DNA from: Sebastes aleutianus
Taxonomy: Eukaryota > Chordata > Actinopteri > Perciformes > Sebastidae
Direction: 5' to 3'
Assembly (NCBI GenBank): GCA_916700875.1
Contig: CAKAKS010000068.1
Span: forward strand, 27,931,253 to 27,995,252
DNA length: 64,000 nt
The notes beneath the pieces are model-generated. The model was not told where the DNA came from. It was given only the letters and a program-made list of their open reading frames with translations, and did no database searches. A program made the translations under genes and the position numbers. Below, piece by piece: positions 36,440 through 47,524 of the stretch (its first letter is position 1; each line of letters begins with the position of its first letter).

Positions 36440-36584
36440 GAAATAGCTCTGCTATTGGATGGATTGTGATGCAATTTTGTACGGACATTCATGTCCCCAG
36501 AGAATGATTACTGATGTCTTTGGTGGTATCCTAACTTTTCTTCTAGTGCACCAGCTGGGCTAAGTTTTTACTTTTCCAATGAAT
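36440..36584 (+). repeat. Left part of an old dispersed repeat split by a Tc1-like element
   Basis: TTGGATGGATTGTGATGCAA, then TTTTGTACGGACATTCATGT, then GGTGGTATCCTAACTTTTCT follows the block order of a common percomorph repeat. The family continues at 37516-37929, after the Tc1-like insertion. A minus-strand copy is at 59035-59405. Confidence 0.65.
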
Positions 36585-37515
36585 TGCACTCAGTGGCTAC
36601 CTGATTAGGTCCACTTGGACACCAGCTCATTATGGCAATTATCCAATCAGCCAATTATGTGGCAGCAATTCAATGCATGCAGGCATGGTCAAGTGGTTCA
36701 GTTGTTGTTCAGACCAAACATCAGAATGGGGAAGGAATGTTAAGTGTCTTTGAATGTGGAATGATTGTTGGTTATAGAAAGGGTGGTTTGAGTAGCTCAG
36801 AAACTGCTAATGTCCTAGGATTTTCAACAGTCAGAGAATGGTGCGAAAAAAAGAAAAAAAAAATCCAGCTAGCCAATCCAATGACAATGTCCAGACAGAA
36901 TATCTGAACATACAACACATCAAGCATGGAGTCGATGGGCTCTAGCAGCAGAAGACCACAGCGGGTTCTAATCCTGTCAGCTAGAAACTGGAAAACGTCG
37001 CCTGGTCTGACAAATCTCGACTTCTGCTGCCACATGCAGATGGTAGGGGCTGAATTTGGCTTAAACGACATGAATCCATGGATCCATTCGGGCTTGTGTC
37101 AACGGTTCAACGGCTGGTGATGTAATGGTGTGGGGAATATTTTCTTGGCTCACGGATATAAGGCCCCTTAATAACAACTAAGCATCATTTAAATTATGTG
37201 GGTATCGCTGCTGACCATGTGAATCCCTTTATGATCCCAGTCTACCCATCTTCTAATGGCATTTTCCAGCAGGATTATGTGTCATGTCACAAAGCACAAT
37301 ATCATCTCCAGCTGGTTCCACCAACATGACAATGAGTCCAGTGTACTCCAATGGCCTCCATAGTCACCAGATGGGACGGCAAATTTATAGCATGAGTGTG
37401 CTGAGAAATCTTTGAGAAACTTTGTGACACAAGAAGCAGCTTGTTGAGTCCATGCCACTAAGAACTCCTACCCAGTATTAGAAAGGTGTACCTAATAAAG
37501 TGGCCACTTAGTGTA
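36585..37515 (+). mobile_element. Dead Tc1-like DNA transposon
   Basis: The ends are about 30-bp imperfect terminal inverted repeats: TGCACTCAGTGGCTACCTGA at 36585 and, read in reverse from 37515, TACACTAAGTGGCCACTTTA. Both continue into TTAGGT(A/C)CAC. A TA lies at the right end (37514-37515) and TG replaces it on the left, consistent with insertion at a TA dinucleotide. At 931 bp the element is shorter than a full Tc1 (about 1.6 kb). The interior encodes a broken transposase (36632-37430). It is nested in an older repeat. Confidence 0.9.
36632..37430 (+). pseudogene. Tc1-like transposase, frameshifted with stops
   Basis: The first frame (36632-36904) holds the DNA-binding helix-turn-helix part, with FECGMIVGYRKGGLSSSETA at about residues 40-59. 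It then meets a TGA at 36905. Another frame carries the catalytic part: WSDKSRLLLPHADGR (first aspartate at 37009-37011), MVWGIFSW (from 37117) and FQQDYVSCH (second aspartate at 37273-37275). An in-frame TGA lies at 37051-37053, where an arginine CGA is usual. After one more frame change the third catalytic position, normally glutamate in NPIEHLW, is TAG at 37388-37390. All parts of a DD34E transposase are thus still recognisable, but the gene is inactive. It is an old copy. Confidence 0.9.
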
Positions 37516-37929
37516 CATCTCTATCTACAAGACAGATTGACACATCATTTTGTTCAGGCATCCATGCTTCTCAAATGATGAATCTGACTAACTTTGGTGA
37601 CCAGTGTATTTTTCTTGTTTGGCTTTGAATGAAATGGCTATTAAAGGGGGACATTTTGGTGATCCCTTAATTTTTAATCTACTGCCAACTTCAGGATAAA
37701 CTTTGTCCTTTACATTGTTTTATAACTAAACACCAGCAAAATGAATGTGCTCCCATCAGCTTCAGCTGAGCTTTGTGTTCAGTGCTAGCAGGCAAATGCT
37801 AGCATGCTTAGACGCTAAACTAAGATGGTGAACACGGTCAACTTTTTTCCTGCTAAACACCAGCACGCCACCATGTTGGTCATTGCCAGCATGTCCGTAT
37901 GTTGATGTTGGCATTTAGTTCAAAGCACC
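37516..37929 (+). repeat. Right part of the dispersed repeat interrupted by the Tc1-like element
   Basis: TTTGGTGATCCCTTAATTTT, then CAAATGCTAGCATGCTTAGA, then CTAAACTAAGATGGTGAACA, and finally TTTAGTTCAAAGCACC give the block order of a percomorph repeat rich in GCTAGCATGC. The same blocks appear in reverse at 59035-59405. Confidence 0.65.
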
Positions 37930-37931
37930 AA

Positions 37932-39430
37932 GGAGACAACCGAAGACGCAATAACTTTTGACGGTTGAGTTTCTGCCAGAGATGGACATTTAAAAGGCCA
38001 TTCTTACTGGAACATATTTCTCCCTCAGGTGTTCTTTGAGTATTTATTTTTTATTAGCACAGTAGACTGTATTAATGACTTTAACTGTTGCTGGTGACGG
38101 GACATTCTTCTGTCTTCCGTGATTTCAAATCACAGATAATATTCTGATAAATGACTGAATATTTCCAAGATGTATTTCTTTTTGCAGTTTTCAATGACAA
38201 ACTGCAGTTCTCTACACCAGACTTTACATCAAACTCATAAATCAAATTGTCCGTGTTGTTGTGGAAGTGAAGACTCAGCATTATAACAGCTTTTTTTTAA
38301 AAATAAAATCCACTTGAGGAGACATTTGTCTTGTATCCTATTAATGTATGTAAGTTTCCTCGGGGAAAATAACTTCAAAATTCCAAGAATGATACAGAGC
38401 AGAAAGAGAAGTGAGTGCAGGGAAGAGAAGACGGATGAAATGATGGAATCAGATGAGTCAGCTTTCTGCCATCTGATCAGTTTTCAGCTTGCATCGTATT
38501 ACACACTATTAATATCCTCCATTTACAATGAGAGCATTAACATACAATGCAACACTATATTGTAAATGTGCTTTGCATCCTTACTCTTTACATTTTCTGT
38601 ATTCAGTGGTGATGCTTTGTGGCATTCAAGCTGTGTAAGAGTTTGACTGTGGAATACACTAAGGAGTACAGAAAGCATTTTACTTTGAATAAACTTATAA
38701 TGAATTCACTTCCAGTACTTAAGGTCTTTCCAGAACATATCTAACTATGGACTTTGAACACATAGTGCTCTTTATTAATTTGTTAGAGGTCTCTCTCTGG
38801 TTAGCTTGTTACTTTAAAAGTGAGTTTGTGGATGTTTTTCCCTGCAACACTGATCAGGATGGATTAGCCAGGGGATATGGGGAAATATGAGAGGAGAGAC
38901 CAGTATTTCAAAAAAGTGTGAATAGAACATAACTGGGACTTCCTTCTGAAGCAAAGCTGAATAAATTAAAATGCACAGTAGGGCAGAATAGATGGTAACA
39001 CTGATAATTGCTGTAGTGAATAAAGCAGTCCTCTCTGAGTTTTGTTTCAACATCAGTAAGCCAAGCTCTGTGCTGCTATACTACTGCACTGTCCCTGTCC
39101 ACGGTGCTACATATGCTTTTAAGAATAACTGGAGTCTTGGACTCCATGGTCAGCTGCCCTGTCAGAGTTCATTATGACCAGTGGTGTCTCAGTGAAGTGG
39201 GCAGAAAAGGAACCAGAGTGTTATTCCCCAGAGAGATCTGTGATAGGTCTCTGGAGTCTAGTGTTTCTACGGTGGGCTTCGTGGAGTTTTGAGGGATGCT
39301 GGAAACACACAGAAAAAGTGTGAAGGAGAAAGAGTAATTAATAAGACTAGGAGTCTAAAGACAACCTTGCCAATGTATTCTCATACATGAAAGTTCATTG
39401 CAATATTTTGGTCACCTTGTTTAGCATTTG
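37932..39430. other. Unassigned noncoding stretch
   Basis: No exon or recognised repeat. The longest ATG frames are 83 codons (38314-38565, plus) and 79 codons (38814-39053, minus), without domains. Confidence 0.45.
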
Positions 39431-39435
39431 ATTGT

Positions 39436-39600
39436 ACTTAACTCCACCCTTTCGTGTCACTTCTGGTTGAAAAACAAACACTAAATGGTGACACCCAAAA
39501 ACCAAGATGGCAATGGCCAGATTGCTGAACTTGAGACCTCAAAACCACAGTCCACCCACCAATGCGTGACGCCACTGTGATTACAGTCTATGTGTCTGTA
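39436..39600 (+). repeat. Percomorph dispersed repeat
   Basis: CCACCCTTTCGTGTCACTTC, then CCAAGATGGCAATGGCCAGA, then CACCAATGCGTGACGCCACT and ATTACAGTCTATG is a block order that I recognise from many fish introns (typically CCAAGATGGCGACGGCC...GGGTGACGTCAC...ACAGTCTATG). It has no coding capacity. The class is unknown to me. Confidence 0.55.
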
Positions 39601-39604
39601 AATA

Positions 39605-42600
39605 ATCCTGTGCCAATCCATCCAGTCGTTGTTGCTATTTCAGACTGAATGAAAGTAGTGGACCAGCTAACCCAACAGACAGTCACTGCCATCCCCAAAG
39701 CCATGCAGCTAGTGTGGCTATAGGATATTTGAACGAAACAGTGTGAGAATGGGGCATATAGAAGATTTGATTTTCAAATCCTCTTAAGTAATGTCAAGTC
39801 TCTGGACTCAGATCTCGGATCAGACAATCACCCAACTGCAGGTTTTTGATGTGGTGGTTGAATATGTGCCCTGTGATGTGTAGCACTTTGTTTCAAGGGC
39901 ATACATTCAAGGAGACTCAAAACTAGCATCCTATTTGTAATGAAAGACAGAATCGACGTGGAAGGGTGCATCATACTTTACACTATAAAGTTTACATCTG
40001 GAAGAGTTTACATCTCAGAGCAAGCAGGAAGCACAGGAGTGAGCTGATAGGCATTTCAAGCAACAACAAACACGGAATCGCTGCCAGCACACCGGCTGCC
40101 ACTTGGCTATTCTTACTACACTTGGCTGTTTTACTGCGTTTTCTGGCCAAACTTGAAATTTGGCTCGGAATCATATCAGGGCCTTCTGCAAGGCCGGCAA
40201 AGAAAGATGTACCGCTGAACCATCGGTGCTATGTTGTAATTAAATGGACAGGTGGCTTCATTCTCCTGTGATATGAGATATGAGATATGGAGATTGAAAA
40301 GCCGTTGCATGATCAAGAATTAAACCAATGATTCTGCTGCTGAACCAAACAGTCTGCACCATAGTTAAAGAGACAGGCTGTGTTGATAAGTCCACAGGAG
40401 GCTTATGGCCTATGGTGCGCTTGCAGCTGCAGTCTTATGCTGCTGGAAGACTCCAGGGCCCCCAGGGCTCTGAAACAAACAGCCAGAGGAAACCATGCAA
40501 ACTAAGTCAGTGCCATGTCTTAAATCACATCTCAGAGCGTACTTTTTATTAAAAATAGAGTCGAGTAGACTGATGACAGCTACAGTGGGTGGTAGTGAGA
40601 AGAAATGCTTGGAGCAGAGTAGAGGAATAGTCTTGTCTTGGGATTTTCCATCAATCCATTCTCAGGAAGGGGAGTCAGAGTATACAGTTGAAGCAAGACT
40701 GACACCGAAGTCTTGGAGGTGTAGATGTGAGCTAGTATAGATTCCCTCCCTGATTCTCAGAAGCTTTATACCCATATTTGTCCCTGCCAAGATTATCCAA
40801 GGGGATGTATTTCCTTTTACTGTATATTAGCAGGTTATAAGGGTGATGCTCACAACAGATAAACGATATGCCCGGAAACAAGACAGTATTCTTACATTTT
40901 TGAAACCCTGGATGTGTAAAACCAGCCATGAGTGCACTCTTAAAAGGCCCACGTGTCAAAGCCGTGTCATGAATAATGTATGAAAGCATGCACACTGCAT
41001 ACCAAGACAGGAATCATTTACATTTCATCCGCGACTGAAGGCCATTACAGGTTTTGACTCCAACATGAAACAAGACCTGACTGGTCTCTGGTAATCAGCA
41101 GGCTCATCGTGTCTGACTTTGACAGCAAACCGTATTTTTCATCATACTCTTTTGAAGGAATTCAATCTAAGCTTTTTTTTTTTTTGTTTCTGCCTTTATA
41201 TTGCTGTTGGCACATTATAATGAAGACTGTGTTCTTTTTGCTTTGGGCCCAAAATACAAATGAGCAGTGTGATGGAAACAGGCGGCTGATGTGAATTAAC
41301 TCTCCAAACAGTCTCCTTGCATCAAAAATTCAATAGAAACTTAAAAGAAAACAGAATTGAGAAGGACACAAATGTACAACAAAAAAGAATAAACAAGACA
41401 TATCCACCTCCGCCGTTTGTAGTTATATTATTGAGTCAAACAATTTACCCCGTTTGTGCTACAGTACTGTCTCTAATGGTAAACAGTTACTGATCCATCA
41501 CAAACTGATTGAAGTTTATACAATTGTAATGACTATATTACAGTCACTGACCTTGACTTTTAAAGATGACAGTCCTCCATTTGAAGAAAACCTTTCAGAT
41601 AGGAATGAAATAATCTTGACAAAGCTTTTGTGTTTTTTCAGTTTTCTTTCTTTGCTGTAACTTTTTTTTTTATATATTTTTTTCTTGGCAAGAAAGAAAA
41701 ATTACATCCAGTGACCTCTTCTCACATTGTGTTTATGACATTGTTGTCAGTTTGGCAAAGATTGCTATTTTGTTTGTCCACAGAGACTTGTTTTCCATCT
41801 TCCAAACGTTTAGCCTTCGACTCGTGAACTATTTTAGAGATGGAGTGGGTAGAGATGGGTGTTCCAAGGTTAGAAATCTTTAGAGACTTACAGTAAGAGT
41901 CTCAGCAGATGTGAAGGGGCATGGAGTGAGCAGCTATTTATGTCAAAATATCAAGTGCAAACTATGCCATTTTGTTTTATTTTGTTTTAAAGGGGGAAGA
42001 TTGTTGAATATATTGAACTTTGTATTTTTCTGGGGGTTTTGGAGTATTGGGCGTTTGGTCATAAGAGCTCCGGGCATACTAACAGGATGTGCAGCTATCA
42101 AGTGGAAGTAAAGCAAGTTATGCTTCATTATACTTCCAAAATCTTAAGTTTAAGTCTACGTAAAGCAGATAACTTATGACATCATGATATATTTTAATGT
42201 GCTTATTGTGTTAATTGTGTTGATGCTACGTGTGCGTTATTTTTACAGTAAACCAACTAAAATATTCTCATGACAATAGCAGAAATACAGTAAGAAATTA
42301 ACTGGAGATGATAAAAGTATTTGCATCAGTATGAACAACAATTATTGACACTAACAGTCAGCGAATCAGTCAGAATCATCAAACTCTCACCAAACACCTG
42401 TCTACTGTCTGACTCTGGTACGAGAACAAAGCTGGTGAGCCCCAAAGCCCACAAACCTTTCCCCTCTAAATTTCCCGTACAGGAAGTCAGTGCCAGCGAA
42501 AATGTACAATAGCTAGTATCAGCATCAGCCAAGTCGAGTCAGCTATATGGGTTTGAATGGCTGCGCAATCTCAGCAGGGAGCTACAGAAAGCCTGGAAGG

Positions 42601-43275
42601 GAAAACATGTATCAGTCAGTCAACAGCGGCACTACTTAAATCAAGCTAAGTGTTGTAATCCCTCCATTCCCATGACTGGCGGCTAGTTTGGTAATAAAAG
42701 CAGAGAAAGAAGGAGGAGGTGAGGGTCTTTGTCAGTGTCGGACACAGTGTGAGACTGTGGCTGTGTCCTGGAGACCGTACATACATTACCTATGCAGACC
42801 CAGTACATGGTAAGCTCAAACACATCTCAGTATAAAGGATTTGTTCATTCACTATTTGCCAACACTTCTGTGTTGCAGTCATTTGTTCTAACTTTTTCTG
42901 GGTCATATCAGTTTGCTGTTGGATGATGGAGAGGGGCAAAGCAGTTTGTCTGCAGCAGTTTCTTTTTTTATACTACTGCTAAGATTCACCAAATAAATCA
43001 CCAAATGAATCAACCCTAGGAGGCTAAAAACGCCCTGGTAGTAAGACCAAGAATATCTGTATTGTTCCACAATATCTTAATTTGATAAGTATTTTAGGTT
43101 GGCGGATATATTAGTTCAATAATGTGTAAAATATGCCGTGACCTCAATGATTCATAAACTGAGGTTGCGTTTTTATTCCTTCAAGGAGAGGAAAACATGC
43201 AAATTCTCAAAATAGTTTGTGGTGCTGAGAGTAGATCCCCTCCAATATGTACTTTTTCAAAAAAATGACTTCCTC
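39605..43275. other. Unassigned noncoding stretch
   Basis: No convincing exon. Poly-T runs lie at 41174-41185 and 41666-41674. The longest ATG frame is 101 codons (39966-40271). A short open segment with a good donor at 42811-42816 was examined and rejected. Confidence 0.45.
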
Positions 43276-43284
43276 ACGCACACA

Positions 43285-43785
43285 CTTTTCTCTGTTTTTA
43301 TTCCAACCTGCCGGCGACAGCCGTGGCCAGAGGCATGTTTTCGGTCGATTGTCCAACTCTCGTGAACGTGATATTTCAGAAACGCATTGACAGAATCTCT
43401 TCAAATTTGGTACAAACATCTACTCGCACTCACGGATGAACTGATGAGATTTTGGTGGTCAAAGGTCACCGAGACCTTATATACGACCCATTCTCATTAA
43501 AGCGGTATGACAGGAGCGCCTGGAGCGAATTTCATTACATCTGACACAAACATCCACTTGGACTGGAGGATAAACTGATTAGAATTTGGTGGTCAAAGTC
43601 AATGTGACCTCACAAAACACGTTTTTGGCCATAACTCAAGAATTGATATGCTAATTATGACAATTTCACACAAATGTCTAACAGGATAAAATGACGTAGT
43701 GATGACATTTTAGACATGGATGTAAACTGCAACACAACTGGTTGGCGGAGTCATACGACCGCGAGGTGGTAATCCTAGTTCAGAA
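43285..43785. repeat. Dispersed repeat with diverged internal tandem units of about 135 bp
   Basis: ACAAACATCTACTCGCACTC...TGGTGGTCAAAGGTCACCGA (43407-43473) recurs as ACAAACATCCACTTGGACTG...TGGTGGTCAAAGTCAATGTG (43547-43608). A shorter third partial unit is at about 43663-43695 (TTTCACACAAATGTCTAACA). The right end, GGCGGAGTCATACGACCGCG followed by AGGTGGTAATCCTAGTT, is a terminus that I know from a percomorph repeat. The small open frame on the minus strand here is not a gene. Confidence 0.6.
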
Positions 43786-43789
43786 TTGT

Positions 43790-44940
43790 TCGTTGCTAAT
43801 GTTTCAGAGATGTAACATTCATCATAGTGTCAGTAGTGGTTACATTCTTCTGCAAAATCTATCTGGTTGTTGGCAGTCATTTATGAAACAGTCAAAACAC
43901 ACATATTAAGGCATAACCCAGCATCTACTGAATAACTGAGGGGACTGATAGAATTCTGTAATTCCCTGAAGGATTGTGAAGATCCAGTGTGAATACATGA
44001 ATCAATAAGGGCTTAGTTCAATAGAGGAGCTTGCTGCTGAGCATATTGATTTTCCTATTAGACCTTCTTTGTCAATCAGCATGTACACACAATATGCACA
44101 ATAGCTAACACACATACACTATGAACTCTATAGTTTTAACTGGGTTGTTCTGAACACACACGTTGCCCTCAACAAAATGAATAAAACAAAGTAGATCAAC
44201 AGCTTCTCCAGCTCTCACAGCAGTGTAATAAATCTACTGTCAGGATTCCGTGGGTAAAACAGCACATTTGTATTCACGCAGATAACTGAGTTTCTCCAGT
44301 GAGACCAACCAACCTCCTTTTTTTCCCACTTTGAACTCTAAAATATACAGTTACACCGCATACCAGGCAAAGGAGCTCCTATAAATCCTCTAATGGATCA
44401 GTATATTGAGGAAATCACTTTAACATTCAAGCACCCATTCATCACATTTTAATAACACGTCATGCAGCGTGAAATGAGTGGCGCTATATGTCAATCGTGT
44501 TGCTCAGTGTATATGATTACAGGGAACCCAAGCTGTCTTGAGTTCAGTAAAGTACAGGGAGTGGGTTTTTCTTTTTATATTCACTGATCAAGTGGCAGTT
44601 GTGTTATAGAAGCTGCTTTTGCAGATTATCCCTCACTCTACAGTGTTGAGTACACTGTAGGCCTATGAAGCACGTTTATCCTATAAGCGTAAGAGTGCTA
44701 TCAGCATTGCCTGCAGACAGAATATTCCCTGGAGGGAATTTTCAGGCATTTCTTAACAAAGTACAGGGATACATGCAAATTACTGTCAAAGAAAGTGTAC
44801 TACTCCTCTCTGTATGAAGAATGACCCCTTTGTGGTGTTAAAATATCGATCTGTGTCCAGTTGGAGTCTAAATAATTTATATCCAGCACTTATACGTGGA
44901 TTGATAACAGCACATACTATTTGCATGCGTTTTACATGAA
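43790..44940. other. Unassigned noncoding stretch
   Basis: No exon, repeat family or ATG frame of 60 codons was recognised. The DNA is AT-rich. Confidence 0.45.
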
Positions 44941-44965
44941 AAATCAGTATCTGCAGAGTAACTAG

Positions 44966-45105
44966 TAGGGGTGTAATGATACGTTTTTACAACGGTACGA
45001 TAAGATGTCAATGTTTTCGATATGATTCAAGGACGATATTTCACTCATCTAGCGTGATACGATTCATTGATTTGAAATCGATACAGTAACTTTTTTTGCC
45101 AAAAA
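44966..45105. repeat. hAT-like fragment (TAGGGGTGTAATGATAC type)
   Basis: TAGGGGTGTAATGATACGTT, then ACGGTACGATAAGATGTCAA, then GATACGATTCATTGATTTGA is the start of a common fish nonautonomous element with a TAGGGGTGTAA terminus. The other end is not seen. It is followed almost directly by the next repeat. Confidence 0.5.
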
Positions 45106-45112
45106 TGTAATC

Positions 45113-45491
45113 AGTGTGACTGCAGTTTCGGGTAAGTCATAGTCAAGTCAGCTCACTGACACACTGACAGCTGCTGTTGCCTGTTGGACTTGAGTTTGCC
45201 ATGTTATGTTTTGAGCATATTTTGTATGCTAAATGCAGTACCTGTGAGGGTTTCTGGACAATATTTATCACTGTTTTGTGTTGTCAATTGATTTGCAATA
45301 ATAAATGTATACATACATTTGCATAAGGCAGCATATTTGCCCACTACCATGTGACAAGAGTATTAAATACTTGACAAATCTCCCTTTAAGGGACTGACAA
45401 AAGATGTGCTATTAATTTGTGATTAAGCATGATTAACTATGGACAATCATGCAGTTAATCGTGATTAAATATTTTAATCGATTGACAGCCT
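45113..45491 (+). repeat. Partial copy of the CGATTAATCGTGATTAA repeat family
   Basis: From GTAAGTCATAGTCAAGTCAG (45132) to TTTTAATCGATTGACAGCC (45473-45491) this matches 55130-55378 over most of its length (for example GAGGGTTTCTGGACAATATT and GAGTATTAAATACTTGACAA in both). The tail of repeated GTGATTAA units and the GACAGCC end are the terminus of a family that I recall as a nonautonomous DNA element with GGGCTGTCAA ends. This copy keeps a central piece that the 54.8-kb copy has lost, and lacks the left third. Confidence 0.75.
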
Positions 45492-45493
45492 TA

Positions 45494-45655
45494 CTAAGTT
45501 TTGTTGCCTAAACCTAAGGACGTTGTTTCCTGTGAAGATGGATGTTTATTTTGAAAAGACTATATGCATGTTGCTGGACATTCGTAGGAAAATTAACAAC
45601 AAAGGAGGAATCATTTTTCCATAAGAATCGTTGCATGCGAACATGTTGACTAATA
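45494..45655 (+). repeat. 3' module of the TTGCCTAAACCTAA family
   Basis: AAGTTTTGTTGCCTAAACCT, then TTATTTTGAAAAGACTATAT, then GCATGTTGCTGGACATTCGT matches 18303-18404 inside the inverted-repeat element. It starts within three bases of the end of the preceding repeat. No terminal inverted repeats of the 18-kb type are present here. Confidence 0.7.
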
Positions 45656-45659
45656 CAAG

Positions 45660-46730
45660 ATGTATAAATACCTCAAAACTGTACATACTTCAAAGGATAT
45701 GTTTTCAATGGTGCATTCCAACCCTGCAGTATGAATGGGATCTCCCTCTTGCTAATACATCATCTGCTGTGCATGCATTTTGTTAATATTGGAAAGTAAT
45801 TACTAAAGTAGGATCTCAGTTCTGCCAAAAATATACTAAGTGGATTGGGCATTTTAAAACACAACCAGGAATTAAAATCTGGAGAGCGGGAACATGAGTC
45901 CATGTGCACTGAGCCATAGCTTCTGACCAAAATACACTGGAGTGTAACGGAAGTCTTGCCCCCATCCTCCTCCTCCTCTTCCTCACAAGTGACCTTGTTA
46001 ACCCAGCCACACTCCACTACCCTCAACACAGGCCAGGGAAATTGCAGTTAGGTGCTGCTCTGACTATTATATTAACACTCTTATTTACTTACTTATGTGG
46101 ATGGCTGAGACCAGGCTTAGTCAACTTGGATGCAAAGAATATGGAAATAGATTGTTGGTTGATAATATCTTTGCAGACGTTTGCAGTGTTGGAAAGACTG
46201 ATTAGTTTTAAATTTCATCCCCGAGAGTACCATAAGATTCCCTGGACACGCTGCATGTGAAACGCATTAAACACTTAGCCTCTTTGTTCTCATATCTGTC
46301 TTTAATTCTGTACTGATTCCTGTTCTCTCAGGTTTCTGAATTATTTTCTGCCTGCAGATTTTGACTTGCTTGTGATTCATTGATTCACCGAACTGCAGAC
46401 TGCAGGCAAATTGCACACAGCAGCCACGACTAATGAATTTCGCTTTTATGGTGATGCTAGTCATCGCTGGGAGATCCATCCAAGATGATGAGAGCACCAT
46501 GAAAAGCTTGGGATTTTCCGCCTGTGACTCTGAGCCTCTGCTGCCTCCTTCTCTAAATGCCTGTTCTCCATCCTCTGCAGTCTAGCTGCCGAGGCACGCC
46601 GACAGTGGACGTTAATGTGTTAGATGCATCATGTTTTTATCAGGACAGTAAAAAGGGCTGTTATATCAGTCAGTGAACCTTAAGCGTGCCTATCCTTAAA
46701 TCTAGTTTCCATATATCAAGACATGACAAG
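45660..46730. other. Unassigned noncoding stretch
   Basis: Minus frames of 89 (45760-46029) and 64 codons (45816-46010) have no recognisable domain. A GGAAGAGGAGGAGG purine run (minus strand) at 45963-45983 explains the acidic stretch in the longer one. No repeat was recognised. Confidence 0.4.
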
Positions 46731-46734
46731 GTGT

Positions 46735-47520
46735 CCAATGGACAAGGTGCAAATTGGCTTTTTCCTGCCAAGACCATTATTTTTGGAGAGCGACAGCATC
46801 AGTCGTTTCAGCCAGTGCCCCAAAACGACATGTGTTTACACTGAAGTGACGGAGCCCTCTAGCAGTTGTAGTTGTTATGACTGAGGTAAAGGAGAAAGTA
46901 AGGTGACGGTATTATAGACTTTAACACAGGAGACCACTGTTCCTTTTGCATTTCAAACCATCAGTTGATGTTATCATTATTTACTTTTATCTTGACCACG
47001 ATCGTTCCCTAGCCTTAAGCAAGTGTTTATTGTTGTTACCATGGCGATGAAGGTCCCCTGCCATTCACAAAGAAGTCTTTAACTCAAATTATGATGTTTC
47101 TCTAAACAGCTGCTGCTTCAATGTTGACTATATGGTCTACTAAAACAGACCAGTCTCACGGCAAAGCATGTAATAGACCCGTCTGTCCATCGGAAGAAAG
47201 TGTGTCAGTGTCATGTTTTGTGTCGCCGAAACTTGAATAGCACACGCCTGCATGAAGGTGCAGGTTACATAGTATATATGGTGGGCGGAAGCGGAGGTCG
47301 ATGGGTCCAACAAACACAGGACTTTCAAAAAGGAGACCCGTGTTCAAGACTGGTGTTTTGTTTTGCAAGTTCCATTATTGTCACGTTTTCGTACTGACAC
47401 TTTCGGTATGTATATTTGGTTTACATACCTATTAAGCCCAACCATGACGTTTTCCCTTAACCTAACTAACTGCTTTTTCTTGCCTGAACCTAAGTTTTGT
47501 TGCCCTCTGCTGGTATGACA
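46735..47520 (+). repeat. Composite percomorph repeat cluster
   Basis: The blocks are AACGACATGTGTTTACACTG, GTAGTTGTTATGACTGAGGT and CACGATCGTTCCCTAGCCTT (46997-47016), then a tRNA-like stretch (47296-47355), and lastly CCTTAACCTAACTAACTGC with CTTGCCTGAACCTAAGTTTT (47483-47502). These match, in order, a long percomorph repeat that I recall. The right part shares motifs with 17978-18512 and 56752-57178. Small open frames inside are not genes. Confidence 0.55.
47296..47355 (+). other. tRNA-like module, second copy
   Basis: GGTCGATGGGTCCAACAAAC, then ACAGGACTTTCAAAAAGGAG, then ACCCGTGTTCAAGACTGG parallels 18153-18218. The B-box-like core is GTTCAAGAC at 47342-47350. It is not expected to be a functional tRNA. 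Confidence 0.3.
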
Positions 47521-47524
47521 CGCT

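Noticed and set aside
42729..42816. Possible exon ending at a strong donor (ATG/GTAAGC), with TYITYADP resembling the juxtamembrane motif of Eph receptors
   Set aside because: The acceptor side has a purine-rich rather than pyrimidine-rich lead-in, two frames are open equally, and the resemblance covers only about eight residues.
45760..46029. 89-codon minus frame with an acidic run, considered as a LINE ORF2 piece
   Set aside because: No reverse-transcriptase or endonuclease motif can be read. The acidic run is a GAG/GGA simple repeat.
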